From Sinorhizobium sp. RAC02 (lineage in GTDB: Bacteria > Pseudomonadota > Alphaproteobacteria > Rhizobiales > Rhizobiaceae): a stretch of 64,000 bases of DNA. Under the pieces are notes generated by a model that saw nothing but the letters and a program-made list of their open reading frames with translations, was not told the origin of the DNA and did no database searches. This document shows positions 1 to 7,207 of this stretch, piece after piece (position 1 is the first letter of the stretch; each line of letters begins with the position of its first letter). The position numbers and the translations under genes were made by a program. The DNA lies in NCBI RefSeq assembly GCF_001713395.1, contig NZ_CP016452.1:1550001-1614000 (forward strand). The letters are read 5' to 3'.

Positions 1-37
1 GGGCGAATACGGCTTGGAAGGCTGCCTCACCGCAGGA

Positions 38-985
38 TCATGCGGTGAGAGCGGCTGGAGGCTGTGAACTCAGGGCCTGTGCGACCGCGATCCTCGCCAT
101 TTCGAGCGCAGCCTCACGGGTCTTTGCAGCGGCGATGAAGCGGCCGTTGTGGCAGAATGTTGCGCCGGCAACGCCGCAGGCGGTTTCGAGATCCTGACCG
201 GTAAGGCCGGCCCAGGCCGCCGGCAGATCGGCGCGCAGTTCAAACCCTTCGCTCGACCGCCGAACGCCTGTCAGGCACCAGTCGGTGTCGCGTGGATGGA
301 CGACAAAGAGGATATGGTCCGCGCCTGCCTTTACGATCGCCGGCCGGAAGGGCATTCCCATAGGAAGCTCCAGCACCTGGCCATCTCCCGTCGCCTCTAT
401 CGCCTGGCGCACGATCGATTGTGCCCGCAGCTTCGCGGCACTCTGCCTTATGCTCGCTTCCACGAAACTGCGCGCAATCAAAAGCGCGTCGTGGAATGCA
501 AGGTTGTCCGCATCCGGCTCCGTCTCGTCGAAGACGGGCTTCAGCGTCTCCAGAAGGACGGGCAGCGTCAGCTTGGCCATTGCGCCGGCGGTCGATGGGC
601 TCAAAGCGCCGTTGTCCATGAGATCGACCGGCAAGACGAAGTCCGCATCGAAGCCCGCATGAACGGTTTCGATATCCTCGGCCGGAACACCGAAAGCAGC
701 GAGATAGTCCCGCCCGAACCGGCGCCAGATCAGGCCGAAGGAACTGAACGGCTGGCCGTCATCGCGCAGCGGTGCCCCGCGCTGATGGTGATCGAAAATC
801 CCGGCATCCGGATCGTAGGCCCCGCCGACATCGTAGATAATCCTGTCGGTGCCCGGCGTGATCCATTCCGGCGCCCGGCTGCGGATCAGGCGTGCAGCGG
901 GAAACAGGCGCGTCAGGACGACACTCGACAGAAGTTCATCCGCGTGGAAGCCCCCGGAATGCGTGACGAGAAATTCTGGGGTCAT
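38..985 (-). CDS. MYG1 family metal-dependent hydrolase/nuclease
   Basis: The protein (315 aa from the ATG) opens with THSGGFHADE and continues with DVGG-YDP and FDHHQ, the His/Asp-rich signature of the MYG1 (UPF0160) family, which is related to DHH phosphoesterases. Family members are described as metal-dependent 3'-5' exonucleases; the bacterial role is poorly known. An in-frame TTG three codons upstream also exists, but I chose the ATG; neither has a strong ribosome binding site. The length fits the family. It is monocistronic here, with the diguanylate cyclase gene upstream on the same strand about 110 bases away. The family call is firm; the cellular role is not. Confidence 0.88.
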   Translation of the reverse strand: MTPEFLVTHSGGFHADELLSSVVLTRLFPAARLIRSRAPEWITPGTDRIIYDVGGAYDPDAGIFDHHQRGAPLRDDGQPFSSFGLIWRRFGRDYLAAFGVPAEDIETVHAGFDADFVLPVDLMDNGALSPSTAGAMAKLTLPVLLETLKPVFDETEPDADNLAFHDALLIARSFVEASIRQSAAKLRAQSIVRQAIEATGDGQVLELPMGMPFRPAIVKAGADHILFVVHPRDTDWCLTGVRRSSEGFELRADLPAAWAGLTGQDLETACGVAGATFCHNGRFIAAAKTREAALEMARIAVAQALSSQPPAALTA

Positions 986-1094
986 ACCGGTCAAACTTTC
1001 GGAAATTTTGCGGATACGTTCGAGTACGTTCGATATCGACTCGATCGCCTCAATTCAAGACACCTATGGCCGCTCCCGACGTGATGTCCGATGA

Positions 1095-2567
1095 TCAGGT
1101 GGCGCGTCGCGCTGATCGCGCCTTGGCAATGCCGCTGGCACCATTGGCCTCGTAATAAGCCCGCTTGTGCTCGTACATCTGAACATCCGCGCGCCTTACT
1201 ACACTCTCGATCGTTTCCCCTCCCTCGCTGGTGGCGGCTCCAAACGACATGCGTAGCGGCGCGCTCGAGTAGAACTGGTTGTTGATCTTGAGCAGCTCGC
1301 TGATGGTTTCGGCCATGGTCACCGCCGCTTTCGCATCCGCACCGGGCATGAGGACGGCGAACTCGTCGCCACCGATCCTGCAGGCATGGTTGGGCTGCGC
1401 GACGGCGCCGTTCAGAATTTCCCCGAAGCGGCGCAGCAAGGCGTCGCCGGCATCGTGGCCGAGCTGATCATTGGCTTCCTTCAGGCCGTTGAGGTCGAAG
1501 ATGATCGCCGAAACAGGACGCAACGACTTTCGTTCCAGCCGGTTGATCTCCTCCGCGTAGAAAGCCCGGTTATAGAGCTTGGTCAGCACATCGTGCTTGC
1601 CGAGATATTCGAGATAGGCCTCCGCTTTCTTGCGCGCGGTGATATCGGTAAGGGCGACCTGTACACGGGACCAATCGAGCTCATGTCCCGGGAAGACGGA
1701 GAAATGCAGCAGGATGTGGCGCACGGTGCCGTCAAGCGCATAGTTCACAACCTCGCGATGATGGAAGAGGTTTCCATTCCACAATTCGATGAGCTGTTCG
1801 CGGAACGGCTTTTCCATGTCGTCGCGGAAAACATCGCTCAGACGATGCAGCAACTGGTTTCGCTCTGTCGCGCAAAACAGGTCGAGCGTCGCGCGGTTGA
1901 CGTCGATGACGCGAATTTCGCTCATGCATTGGCGCACGAATTCGGGATGCACGTCCATGAACGTGCGGAAATCGGTGATGCCGCGTGCGCGAATGTCTTC
2001 GAGCAGCAGCCTGATCCGGCTGAAATCCTCGATCCACAACGAGACGGGCGAATGCTCAAAAATGCCTTCCGCATGACGCCTCTGCACGGCCTCCGCCCGG
2101 CGTGCATCCTCGCGTGCCGTGATGTCTTCGGTCGTCAGCAGCAGTTTGCCGAGCGACGTCTCGTAGCCCGGCATGACGGCTCCGCGAAGCTGGATATCGA
2201 GGCGGCGGCCGGAGATCGTATAGTTCGACGTGGTGCTCTCGAAGCTCAGTTCGCCATCGAACAACTTCGCCAGTTCGATCACATGCGTTTCGAGCATGTC
2301 GCCGCGGAAGATGGTCGACAGGTTCGCACGCAAATGGTCGATGTCATCCGCCTCGAAGAGTTCCAGCACCTTCCTGTTGACGGCGAGCACCTTGATACGC
2401 TGGGAGCATTGCGCAACGCGGTCCCTGTCCTCGTTGAGAAACGTCCGGATATCCGTCACGCCCTGGGCGCGCCACGTGCCGAAGAGCGCCTTGACCTCGC
2501 TGAAATCCTCGATCCACATGGCTGTGGGGGCGAGGTTGAAGATATCGGAATCGAAGGTCTCGGACAT
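1095..2567 (-). CDS. PAS-PAS-GGDEF diguanylate cyclase
   Basis: The C-terminal third holds a GGDEF domain with the start motif DVLTKLYNRAF and an intact active-site loop RIGGDEFAVLMPG, so synthesis of cyclic di-GMP from two GTP is expected. The N-terminal two thirds are two tandem PAS-like domains of about 140 residues that resemble each other (each begins WIEDFS and ends DITAR). This points to an internal duplication and to sensing of a cytosolic ligand or partner. No membrane segment and no EAL domain are seen. The start has only a weak GGTGA-type ribosome binding site. Signal and target process are unknown. Confidence 0.9.
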   Translation of the reverse strand: MSETFDSDIFNLAPTAMWIEDFSEVKALFGTWRAQGVTDIRTFLNEDRDRVAQCSQRIKVLAVNRKVLELFEADDIDHLRANLSTIFRGDMLETHVIELAKLFDGELSFESTTSNYTISGRRLDIQLRGAVMPGYETSLGKLLLTTEDITAREDARRAEAVQRRHAEGIFEHSPVSLWIEDFSRIRLLLEDIRARGITDFRTFMDVHPEFVRQCMSEIRVIDVNRATLDLFCATERNQLLHRLSDVFRDDMEKPFREQLIELWNGNLFHHREVVNYALDGTVRHILLHFSVFPGHELDWSRVQVALTDITARKKAEAYLEYLGKHDVLTKLYNRAFYAEEINRLERKSLRPVSAIIFDLNGLKEANDQLGHDAGDALLRRFGEILNGAVAQPNHACRIGGDEFAVLMPGADAKAAVTMAETISELLKINNQFYSSAPLRMSFGAATSEGGETIESVVRRADVQMYEHKRAYYEANGASGIAKARSARRAT

Positions 2568-2839
2568 GAGTCACCGGAGGTTGGGACGTGCAACGCCATG
2601 GGAGGCGAAGGTCCCTTTTACCGGCAATAGGTAAACCGAGGTTGAAGTGCCAGCACGGCTGCCGTCGTCCAGCCCCGCCGCTTTCGCAGGCGCAAGAGGC
2701 ATGAAAGGCATCGAACGCCGCTGGCGGGAGACGATCCTTCGAAGAATTTTCCACAAGACGGCCTTCTTATAATATATAATATCTATGGATTTTATATTTA
2801 AATTGCCACTCTCGCCTGACCAGACAGGAGAGCATCGCC

Positions 2840-4108
2840 ATGGGGATTATCGAAAAACAGCCTATCGACTACACGCAGCATCCGCGCGTGAATTCGGATG
2901 ATCCGGTTCCGGCGCGTCCGCGGCCGCAAGTGCCCGCCCATGTCATCAAGAGCGATGACGAGGCGATCGCCGTTGCTAGGCGCCTTGCCGCCGATTTCGC
3001 GCCGGGCGCGGCCCTTCGCGACAGGGAGGGCCTGCTTCCGATCGCCGAGATCGACGCCTATTCGCAGAGCGGCCTCTGGGGCATCAACATTCCGAAAGCC
3101 TATGGCGGCCCCGGCGTATCCTACAAGACCCTAGCGCGTGTGATCGCAATTCTCGCCGCCGCCGATCCGTCGATCGCCCAGATCACGCAGAACCACCTCG
3201 CCATCAACGGTCATATCGATCTCGACGGCACGGAAGAACAGAAGAAGGAGTTCTTCGGCTGGGTTCTCTCCGGCCTGCGCTTCGGCAATGCCTTTTCCGA
3301 GCTGAACAGCAAGACCGTCGCCGCCTTCGAGACGCGCGTCACCATTGACGGCGACGAGGCGGTGGTGAATGGCGAAAAATTCTATACGACGGGCGCCCTC
3401 CTCTCCCATTTCATCCCGATCGTCGCGGTCGATGCGCAGGAACAGGGCTATCTTGTCTTCGCCGAACGGGACACGCCCGGCATCACGGTGACGAACAACT
3501 GGTCGAGCTTCGGCCAGCGCACCACCGCCTCGGGCTCGGTGAGGATCGACAATGTGCGCGTGCCGAAGAGCCGCCTGCTGCCCGTTGCGGCGTTCGACCG
3601 GCCGACCATCGCCGGCCCCGTCTCGCAGATCATCCAGGCCGCCATCGACGCGGGTATCGCGCGCGGGGCGATCGAGGACGCGATCGCATTCATTAAGACG
3701 CAGAGTCGGCCGTGGATCGACAGCGGCAAGGAGACCGCAGGCGAGGACCCCTTCACCATCGCCGCCATCGGCGACCTGAAGATCAGGCTGCATGCGGCCG
3801 AAGCCCTGCTTGGCATCGCCGGCGAGGCCATCGACGCCGGCCTCGAGAATTCGACGGAGGAGACGATTGCAGACGCGACCGTCAAGACCGCTGAGGCCAA
3901 GGTGCTGACGACGGAAATCGCGATCCTTGCCACGAACAAACTGTTCGAACTGGCGGGCACGCGCTCCACGCTCGCAAAACACAATCTCGACCGCCACTGG
4001 CGCAATGCGCGGGCGCATACACTGCACGATCCCGTGCGCTGGAAGTTCTTCCACGTCGGAAACTTCTATCTCAACGGCATCAACCCGCCGCGCCATCCCT
4101 GGAGCTGA
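2840..4108 (+). CDS. sfnB: SfnB-like acyl-CoA dehydrogenase family flavoprotein
   Basis: This 422-residue protein has the acyl-CoA dehydrogenase fold throughout: an N-terminal helical part with GLWGINIPKAYGG, a central beta domain (FGNAFSE, TTGALLSHF), and a C-terminal helical bundle ending in HDPVRWKFFHVGNFYLNG, which is typical of the SfnB branch. SfnB proteins are FMN/FAD monooxygenase-like enzymes linked to use of dimethyl sulfone and other organosulfur sources. An AGGAGA ribosome binding site lies about ten bases before the ATG. The 272-base upstream gap is AT-rich and probably holds the promoter. A RidA gene follows, and cysE and a DUF442 gene are nearby, which supports a sulfur role. 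The exact substrate is inferred, not shown. Confidence 0.82.
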   Translation: MGIIEKQPIDYTQHPRVNSDDPVPARPRPQVPAHVIKSDDEAIAVARRLAADFAPGAALRDREGLLPIAEIDAYSQSGLWGINIPKAYGGPGVSYKTLARVIAILAAADPSIAQITQNHLAINGHIDLDGTEEQKKEFFGWVLSGLRFGNAFSELNSKTVAAFETRVTIDGDEAVVNGEKFYTTGALLSHFIPIVAVDAQEQGYLVFAERDTPGITVTNNWSSFGQRTTASGSVRIDNVRVPKSRLLPVAAFDRPTIAGPVSQIIQAAIDAGIARGAIEDAIAFIKTQSRPWIDSGKETAGEDPFTIAAIGDLKIRLHAAEALLGIAGEAIDAGLENSTEETIADATVKTAEAKVLTTEIAILATNKLFELAGTRSTLAKHNLDRHWRNARAHTLHDPVRWKFFHVGNFYLNGINPPRHPWS

Positions 4109-4116
4109 CAGCGGTT

Positions 4117-4143
4117 CGGGTGCCGGCCGCCGGCCGGCACCCG
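4117..4143 (+). terminator. perfect 12-bp hairpin between sfnB and ridA
   Basis: CGGGTGCCGGCC at 4117-4128 and its exact complement at 4132-4143 are separated by three bases. The hairpin lies 8 bases after the sfnB stop. No T run follows directly, so it may slow transcription, protect the sfnB mRNA 3' end, or act as a partial terminator before ridA. Confidence 0.55.
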
Positions 4144-4168
4144 ATCTTCGAACTGGATTTTTGCCCCC

Positions 4169-4573
4169 ATGCGGACACTGCGCCGCCACTTCGTCGCCGA
4201 CGCCGCCCCGCCGCCAAAAACCGCCCGCTATGCGCACGCCGTGGAAGCGGGAGGCCTGCTGCACGTGACGGGCCAGTTGCCGATTGATCCAGAGGATCCG
4301 CAGGCGCCCCTCCCCGCCTCGATCGAGGCCCAGACCGAACGCGTCTTCCGCAATCTCCGCCATATCCTCGATGCCGTCGGATACCGTCTGGAAGACACCG
4401 TCTTCGCGCGTATCTATCTCACGAACTTCGCCCGCGACTATGCCGGCCTCAATGCGGTCTACCACCAGCATTTCAGCGAGGATCGCCATCTGCCGGCCCG
4501 TACGACCGTTGGCGTCGCGGCACTCGGACGCGATGCCCTGGTGGAAATCGACCTTGTCGTGGCGAAGGCCTGA
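4169..4573 (+). CDS. RidA family (YjgF/YER057c/UK114) protein
   Basis: This 134-residue protein has the whole RidA signature: VTGQLPIDPE, then the RNLRHILDAVG helix, IYLTNF, LPARTTVGV and a VEIDLVV C-terminus. The Arg in LPARTTV matches the substrate-carboxylate Arg (Arg105) of catalytically active RidA, so hydrolysis of reactive imine/enamine intermediates to keto acids is plausible. Members act as cytosolic trimers. It follows sfnB on the same strand across a strong hairpin, so it may be co-transcribed and remove an imine made by a neighbouring flavoenzyme. The substrate is not known. Confidence 0.88.
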   Translation: MRTLRRHFVADAAPPPKTARYAHAVEAGGLLHVTGQLPIDPEDPQAPLPASIEAQTERVFRNLRHILDAVGYRLEDTVFARIYLTNFARDYAGLNAVYHQHFSEDRHLPARTTVGVAALGRDALVEIDLVVAKA

Positions 4574-4639
4574 CAGTTGGCGTGATCGGGAGGTTTCAGG
4601 AACGGGGGAAGGCTCGCAAATTCAGCCGCTTCGTCCTCA

Positions 4640-5488
4640 TCATATCATGTATTCCGGCTCGCTGAGCGTCTGGTCCATGGTGATGCCCGGCAGCGCGGTG
4701 TGCGGTTTGCCGATCGGTCTCGCCGGCACGCCGACAACCGACGTATAAGGTGCGACCGGCGCGACAACGACGCTGCCCGCGCCAACCTTGGCGCCGATGC
4801 CGATCTCGATATTGCCGAGGATTTTCGCGCCCGCACCGATCAGCACGCCGCGGCGGACTTTCGGATGTCGGTCACCGGTGTCCTTGCCGGTACCGCCGAG
4901 CGTAACGTTCTGCAGGATGGAAACATCGTCCTCCACAACGGCCGTCTCGCCGATGACGAGGCCACTGCCGTGGTCCAGCATGATGCCGCGCCCCATCTCG
5001 GCGGCGGGATGGATATCGATGGCAAGAACCTCCGAAATCCGGCTCTGGATGTGGCGGGCGAGATGGCGGCGGCCCGTCGTCCAGAGCCAGTGGGCGACGC
5101 GGTGGCCCTGCAGCGCGGAAAAACCCTTGAAATACAGGAAAGGGATCAAGACTTCACTGTTGCTCGGATCGCGGTCTTTCACCGCCTGGAGATCGGCTGT
5201 CGCCGCGCCGAGGAGGCTCGGCCGATCGATATAGGCGCCGTAGATCAGCGCCAGCAACTCGTCGCGATCGACGTCGTGATCGGCAAGCTTGACCGCCAAG
5301 CGGTGCGAGAGCGCGTGGCCGAAACTCGCATGCATGAGCACGGCGGACCCCATGGCGCGGGCCAGCGTCTGGTCGCGGTGGACTGCCGCCCCGGCCTCCA
5401 GCCGCAGGGTTTCCCAAAGTGCCGTGACTTCACGGCGGGCGACGTCCTCGACGGGGAGGAAGACGACATTGCTTTCCTGTCCGGGCAT
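4640..5488 (-). CDS. cysE: serine O-acetyltransferase CysE
   Basis: The protein makes O-acetylserine from serine and acetyl-CoA, the first committed step of cysteine synthesis. It shows the N-terminal helical domain (VTALWETLRLEA), the family sequence HRVAHWLW, and a left-handed beta-helix of hexapeptide repeats with DIHPAAEMGRGIMLDHG, GETAVVEDDVSILQNVTLGG and HPKVRRGVLIGAGAKILGN. I place the start at the ATG at 5488 (282 aa) because a TTGGAG ribosome binding site lies just upstream; a longer frame would run into the preceding gene. It is 26 bases downstream of the DUF442 gene and probably in one operon with it. The C-terminal tail is short. Confidence 0.93.
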   Translation of the reverse strand: MPGQESNVVFLPVEDVARREVTALWETLRLEAGAAVHRDQTLARAMGSAVLMHASFGHALSHRLAVKLADHDVDRDELLALIYGAYIDRPSLLGAATADLQAVKDRDPSNSEVLIPFLYFKGFSALQGHRVAHWLWTTGRRHLARHIQSRISEVLAIDIHPAAEMGRGIMLDHGSGLVIGETAVVEDDVSILQNVTLGGTGKDTGDRHPKVRRGVLIGAGAKILGNIEIGIGAKVGAGSVVVAPVAPYTSVVGVPARPIGKPHTALPGITMDQTLSEPEYMI

Positions 5489-5514
5489 GGGCGGCTCCAA
5501 CGATTTGCGGTGGA

Positions 5515-5850
5515 TCAAAGTGGCTGAAGCGCCTGTTCGTAGATCTTCGTCGAGCGCGCGCCTGAGCGGCAATAACCGAGAACAGGCCCTGGCAGCTCAC
5601 GCAGCGCCTGAGCCATGCTGTCGACCGCGTCGCTCGTCAGCCCTGCTGGAACGACGGGTATATGCCGCACCTCTATGCCGAGTTGGGCAGCACGCGCGGC
5701 GATCGTGGAGAATTCAGGCTGGTCGGCCTGCTCATGGTCCGGGCGATGACAGACGATCGACCGAAAACCTAGCAGGCTGACGATGTCGACGTCCTCGGCC
5801 TCGATCTGGGGCGACACCGAGTAGTCATCATTGATCTTGCGGATATCCAT
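5515..5850 (-). CDS. TIGR01244/DUF442 family sulfur transferase-like phosphatase
   Basis: This 111-residue single-domain protein has the phosphatase-like P-loop YCRSGARS near its C-terminus and an N-terminal DDYSVSPQI and FRSIVCHRPD pattern typical of the TIGR01244/DUF442 (BLH phosphatase-like) family. Related domains are fused to the sulfide-oxidising persulfide dioxygenase Blh, and a sulfur-transfer or phosphatase role has been proposed for the stand-alone form. The ATG overlaps the stop of the preceding small gene by one base (TGATG), and cysE follows 26 bases later. The context therefore suggests a role in sulfur or persulfide handling. The function is inferred from family and context. 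Confidence 0.82.
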   Translation of the reverse strand: MDIRKINDDYSVSPQIEAEDVDIVSLLGFRSIVCHRPDHEQADQPEFSTIAARAAQLGIEVRHIPVVPAGLTSDAVDSMAQALRELPGPVLGYCRSGARSTKIYEQALQPL

Positions 5851-6071
5851 CAGGCAGTCCTTCTTCTCGCAACGGAAACTTGATCGGCATGCAAGGCCTG
5901 CTGGCGCACATTTCTGCGCCGCAGCGCCTTGCCACGCGAAGGACCGACGTCATTCAAATCGCAACGTTCTGGCGCCACCGCATATCGCGCCTCGCTCATC
6001 GACGAGACATGACCGGCCGCGGATAGGCGGTTGAAACTGCCTGCAAGGCGAGACAGCCTGAATGTGGACAT
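5850..6071 (-). CDS. small basic hypothetical protein coupled to the DUF442 gene
   Basis: This 73-residue frame has a strong GGAGG ribosome binding site six bases before its ATG and ends in TGATG, overlapping the start of the DUF442 gene, as expected for translational coupling. The product is basic (RRRNVRQ, VARRRTA) with no obvious membrane segment or known motif. It may be a real small protein or a translated leader for the downstream genes. I do not recognise a family. The evidence is the ribosome binding site and the overlap, not homology. Confidence 0.5.
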   Translation of the reverse strand: MSTFRLSRLAGSFNRLSAAGHVSSMSEARYAVAPERCDLNDVGPSRGKALRRRNVRQQALHADQVSVARRRTA

Positions 6072-6258
6072 CGGTATCCTCCAATCTGGCTTGATAATTC
6101 TCTATAAATTTTGTCAATTAAAGAAATCAGGCACTCTTTCGCGGACGCTTTGTGGAAAAGAACGCTCCAGTGTGCCGCGATCGAACGGCTGGTTCACACG
6201 CGGGCTTGCCGTGGAACCCAGCGTTACGCTGATAGCAGCTCGGCCATGCCGATCATGG

Positions 6259-6594
6259 TCAAGCGGCCGGCTCGCCGTCCCCTTCCGCCTGAACTAGGTC
6301 GAGCAGGCCGGGCAAGCGCCTGTCGATCTCATCACGCCTGAGGGTCGCCGCCCGGCTGTTGCCGCGATCGACCTGGCGGATCAGCCCGGCCTCCCGAAGA
6401 ACGCGGAAATGATGCGTCAACGTCGCCTTGCTGACCGGAAGCCCGAACGACACACAGGTACGATCCGTGCCTGTAGGTGCCTGCGCCAGTTCCATGACGA
6501 CGCGTCGCCGCAGAGGATCGGCCAGTGCTGACAAGACAGCGCCGAGCGTGATTTCGTCCTCGTCCGGATGGCCTTCCTTATCCATGATCTTCAT
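6259..6594 (-). CDS. ArsR family transcriptional regulator
   Basis: This 111-residue winged-helix protein has ALADPLRRRVVMEL, then a recognition helix VSKATLTHHFRVLREAGLI and the wing RGNSRAATL, all typical of the ArsR/SmtB fold. Only one cysteine (in DRTCVSF) is present and no classical metal-binding Cys pair, so it more likely senses a small organic or redox signal than a metal. It is divergent from an ABM monooxygenase gene, and the palindrome between them at 6617-6637 is its probable operator. Met1 and Met4 are both possible starts. Confidence 0.88.
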   Translation of the reverse strand: MKIMDKEGHPDEDEITLGAVLSALADPLRRRVVMELAQAPTGTDRTCVSFGLPVSKATLTHHFRVLREAGLIRQVDRGNSRAATLRRDEIDRRLPGLLDLVQAEGDGEPAA

Positions 6595-6616
6595 TCCAAA
6601 GGTACGGATTGCATCA

Positions 6617-6637
6617 TACCTATTGCAATGATAGGTA
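6617..6637. promoter_or_regulatory. probable ArsR operator, inverted repeat
   Basis: TACCTAT, seven bases, then ATAGGTA form a perfect inverted repeat in the 72-base divergent spacer between the arsR-type gene and the monooxygenase gene. An outer pair GGTACGG (6601-6607) and CCGTACC (6647-6653) is placed almost symmetrically around it. This is the expected layout of an ArsR operator that represses both genes. Confidence 0.65.
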
Positions 6638-6666
6638 CGAACAGAACCGTACCATAAGGAGACCCT

Positions 6667-7017
6667 ATGTCGAGCCCTGCCTTGAACCTCCCGGCGCCAG
6701 AACGAGACGAATCGAGCCCCTATGCGCTGGTCGGCCAGGCACGCGCCAAGCCCGGAAAAGCCGAAGCGCTGCAGGCCGCCCTCCTCGCGCTTGTCGGACC
6801 GACGCGCAAAGAAGACGGTGCGCTACAGTACCATGTGCATCGCGACCGGGATGATCCTGATGTCTTTGTCTTCTACGAGGTTTGGGCGAGCGTCGCTCAC
6901 CTCGAGGCTCACCTCTCGCAACCCTATGTGCAGAGTTTTCTTCAGTCGCGCCACACGCTGCTCGCCGGCGATCTGGACGTCCGTTGGCTGCGAATGGCGA
7001 GCCCCTATCAGGCATGA
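6667..7017 (+). CDS. antibiotic biosynthesis monooxygenase (ABM) domain protein
   Basis: This 116-residue protein has the ABM fold pattern: YALVGQARAKPGKAEALQAAL at the start of the domain (first strand and helix), then GALQYHVHRD, FVFYEVWAS and the ending helix HLSQPYVQSF. ABM proteins are small dimeric cofactor-free oxygenases or related enzymes acting on quinol-like and other reactive compounds. An AAGGAG ribosome binding site lies just before the ATG. It is divergent from the ArsR regulator, which likely represses it until a substrate is sensed. The substrate is unknown. Confidence 0.85.
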   Translation: MSSPALNLPAPERDESSPYALVGQARAKPGKAEALQAALLALVGPTRKEDGALQYHVHRDRDDPDVFVFYEVWASVAHLEAHLSQPYVQSFLQSRHTLLAGDLDVRWLRMASPYQA

Positions 7018-7207
7018 ATGCAGGCGGAGGCGACACCGCAGGACGGCATGTCGAACGCTCCGCCGCGCGGGCGAATGGTGTCTGCAACCGAGTGCAATTC
7101 GTTAAGCATAAAACCCTAAGCTTCGCCAAATGGGCTGTTGCCAGCGTCATGGGGGGAGTCTCGTCCAAGAGCGAAACAATCGAGGGCGAGCATTTGGGGG
7201 ATTGAAA

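Noticed and set aside
3131..4489. A 452-codon open frame on the minus strand
   Set aside because: It runs against sfnB and ridA, both of which have strong family matches and upstream sites on the plus strand.
7130..7207. N-terminal extension of the first chemoreceptor
   Set aside because: The extra 26 residues do not look like a receptor start, and the ATG at 7208 has a G-rich ribosome binding site followed at once by a membrane segment.
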